64,000 nt of DNA from Sipunculus nudus (Eukaryota; Annelida; Sipuncula; Golfingiida; Sipunculidae): positions 48,818,401-48,882,400 of the forward strand of contig CM049317.1 of NCBI GenBank assembly GCA_026874595.1. Direction: 5' to 3'. Of the stretch, positions 63,907 to 64,000 are shown piece by piece; position 1 is the first letter of the stretch, and every line of letters starts with the position of its first letter. The position numbers and the translations under genes are program-made. Below the pieces are notes generated by a model. It did no database searches, had not been told where the DNA came from, and was given only the letters and a program-made list of their open reading frames with translations.

Positions 63907-64000
63907 GTATCTAAATTATATGATTTATTTTATTGTATGGGGAATAGCACACCACGGATATTTTTTTGTAATTTGCAATTTCACCCTCAAAATTTTGTTT

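Overview
The window reads as animal (metazoan) nuclear DNA. It is AT-rich, its genes are split by phase-1 introns, and it carries large satellite arrays, many AT/GA microsatellites, a LINE, an LTR-type env relic and several MITE-like repeats. The repeat style and the expanded, divergent C-type-lectin-like (CTLD) genes suggest a marine lophotrochozoan such as a bivalve mollusc. That assignment is inference; no single feature proves it.

The host-gene theme is a dispersed family of CTLD genes. Gene A (+, 2687-11875) can be followed from signal peptide to stop through eight exons with consistent phases: signal peptide, CTLD1 in two exons, CTLD2 in two exons, stalk, transmembrane (TM) exon, and a tyrosine-rich cytoplasmic tail. 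The TM exon lies in a tandem array of about 94-bp copies, at least one of which could be an alternative exon, and the chosen TM exon uses a GC-AG intron. Gene B (+, 62618 to beyond the window end) is a close paralogue with the same exon sizes and phases. Gene E (+, 52849-58494, perhaps to 59013) is a CTLD C-half/TM exon split by a nearly full-length L1-like LINE with a 19-bp target-site duplication. Loci C (28.27-29.05 kb) and D (13.95-14.64 kb), both on the minus strand, are damaged CTLD genes. A possible further small gene F lies at 16.66-18.94 kb, with a tandemly duplicated exon cassette.

Mobile DNA: an env-type glycoprotein pseudogene (21.5-23.25 kb) lies between LTR-like direct repeats. 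The L1-like LINE (53.16-58.42 kb) has an intact ORF1 and a dead ORF2. There is a psq/CENP-B-type helix-turn-helix transposase remnant at 37.5 kb, and MITE-like elements at 26.4 and 44.4 kb.

Satellites occupy much of 32-52 kb. Sat C has units of about 248 bp (32.16-33.3 kb). Sat A has 77-bp units carrying inverted telomere-like GGGTTA/TAACCC motifs (38.69-44.2 kb, with a diverged outlier at 33.5 kb). Sat B has units of about 100 or 134 bp with a near-perfect palindromic core (45.39-52.19 kb). Sat A and Sat B show higher-order duplication (about 2.74 kb; 300 bp and 3.51 kb). The remaining stretches are AT-rich and show no gene I can support.
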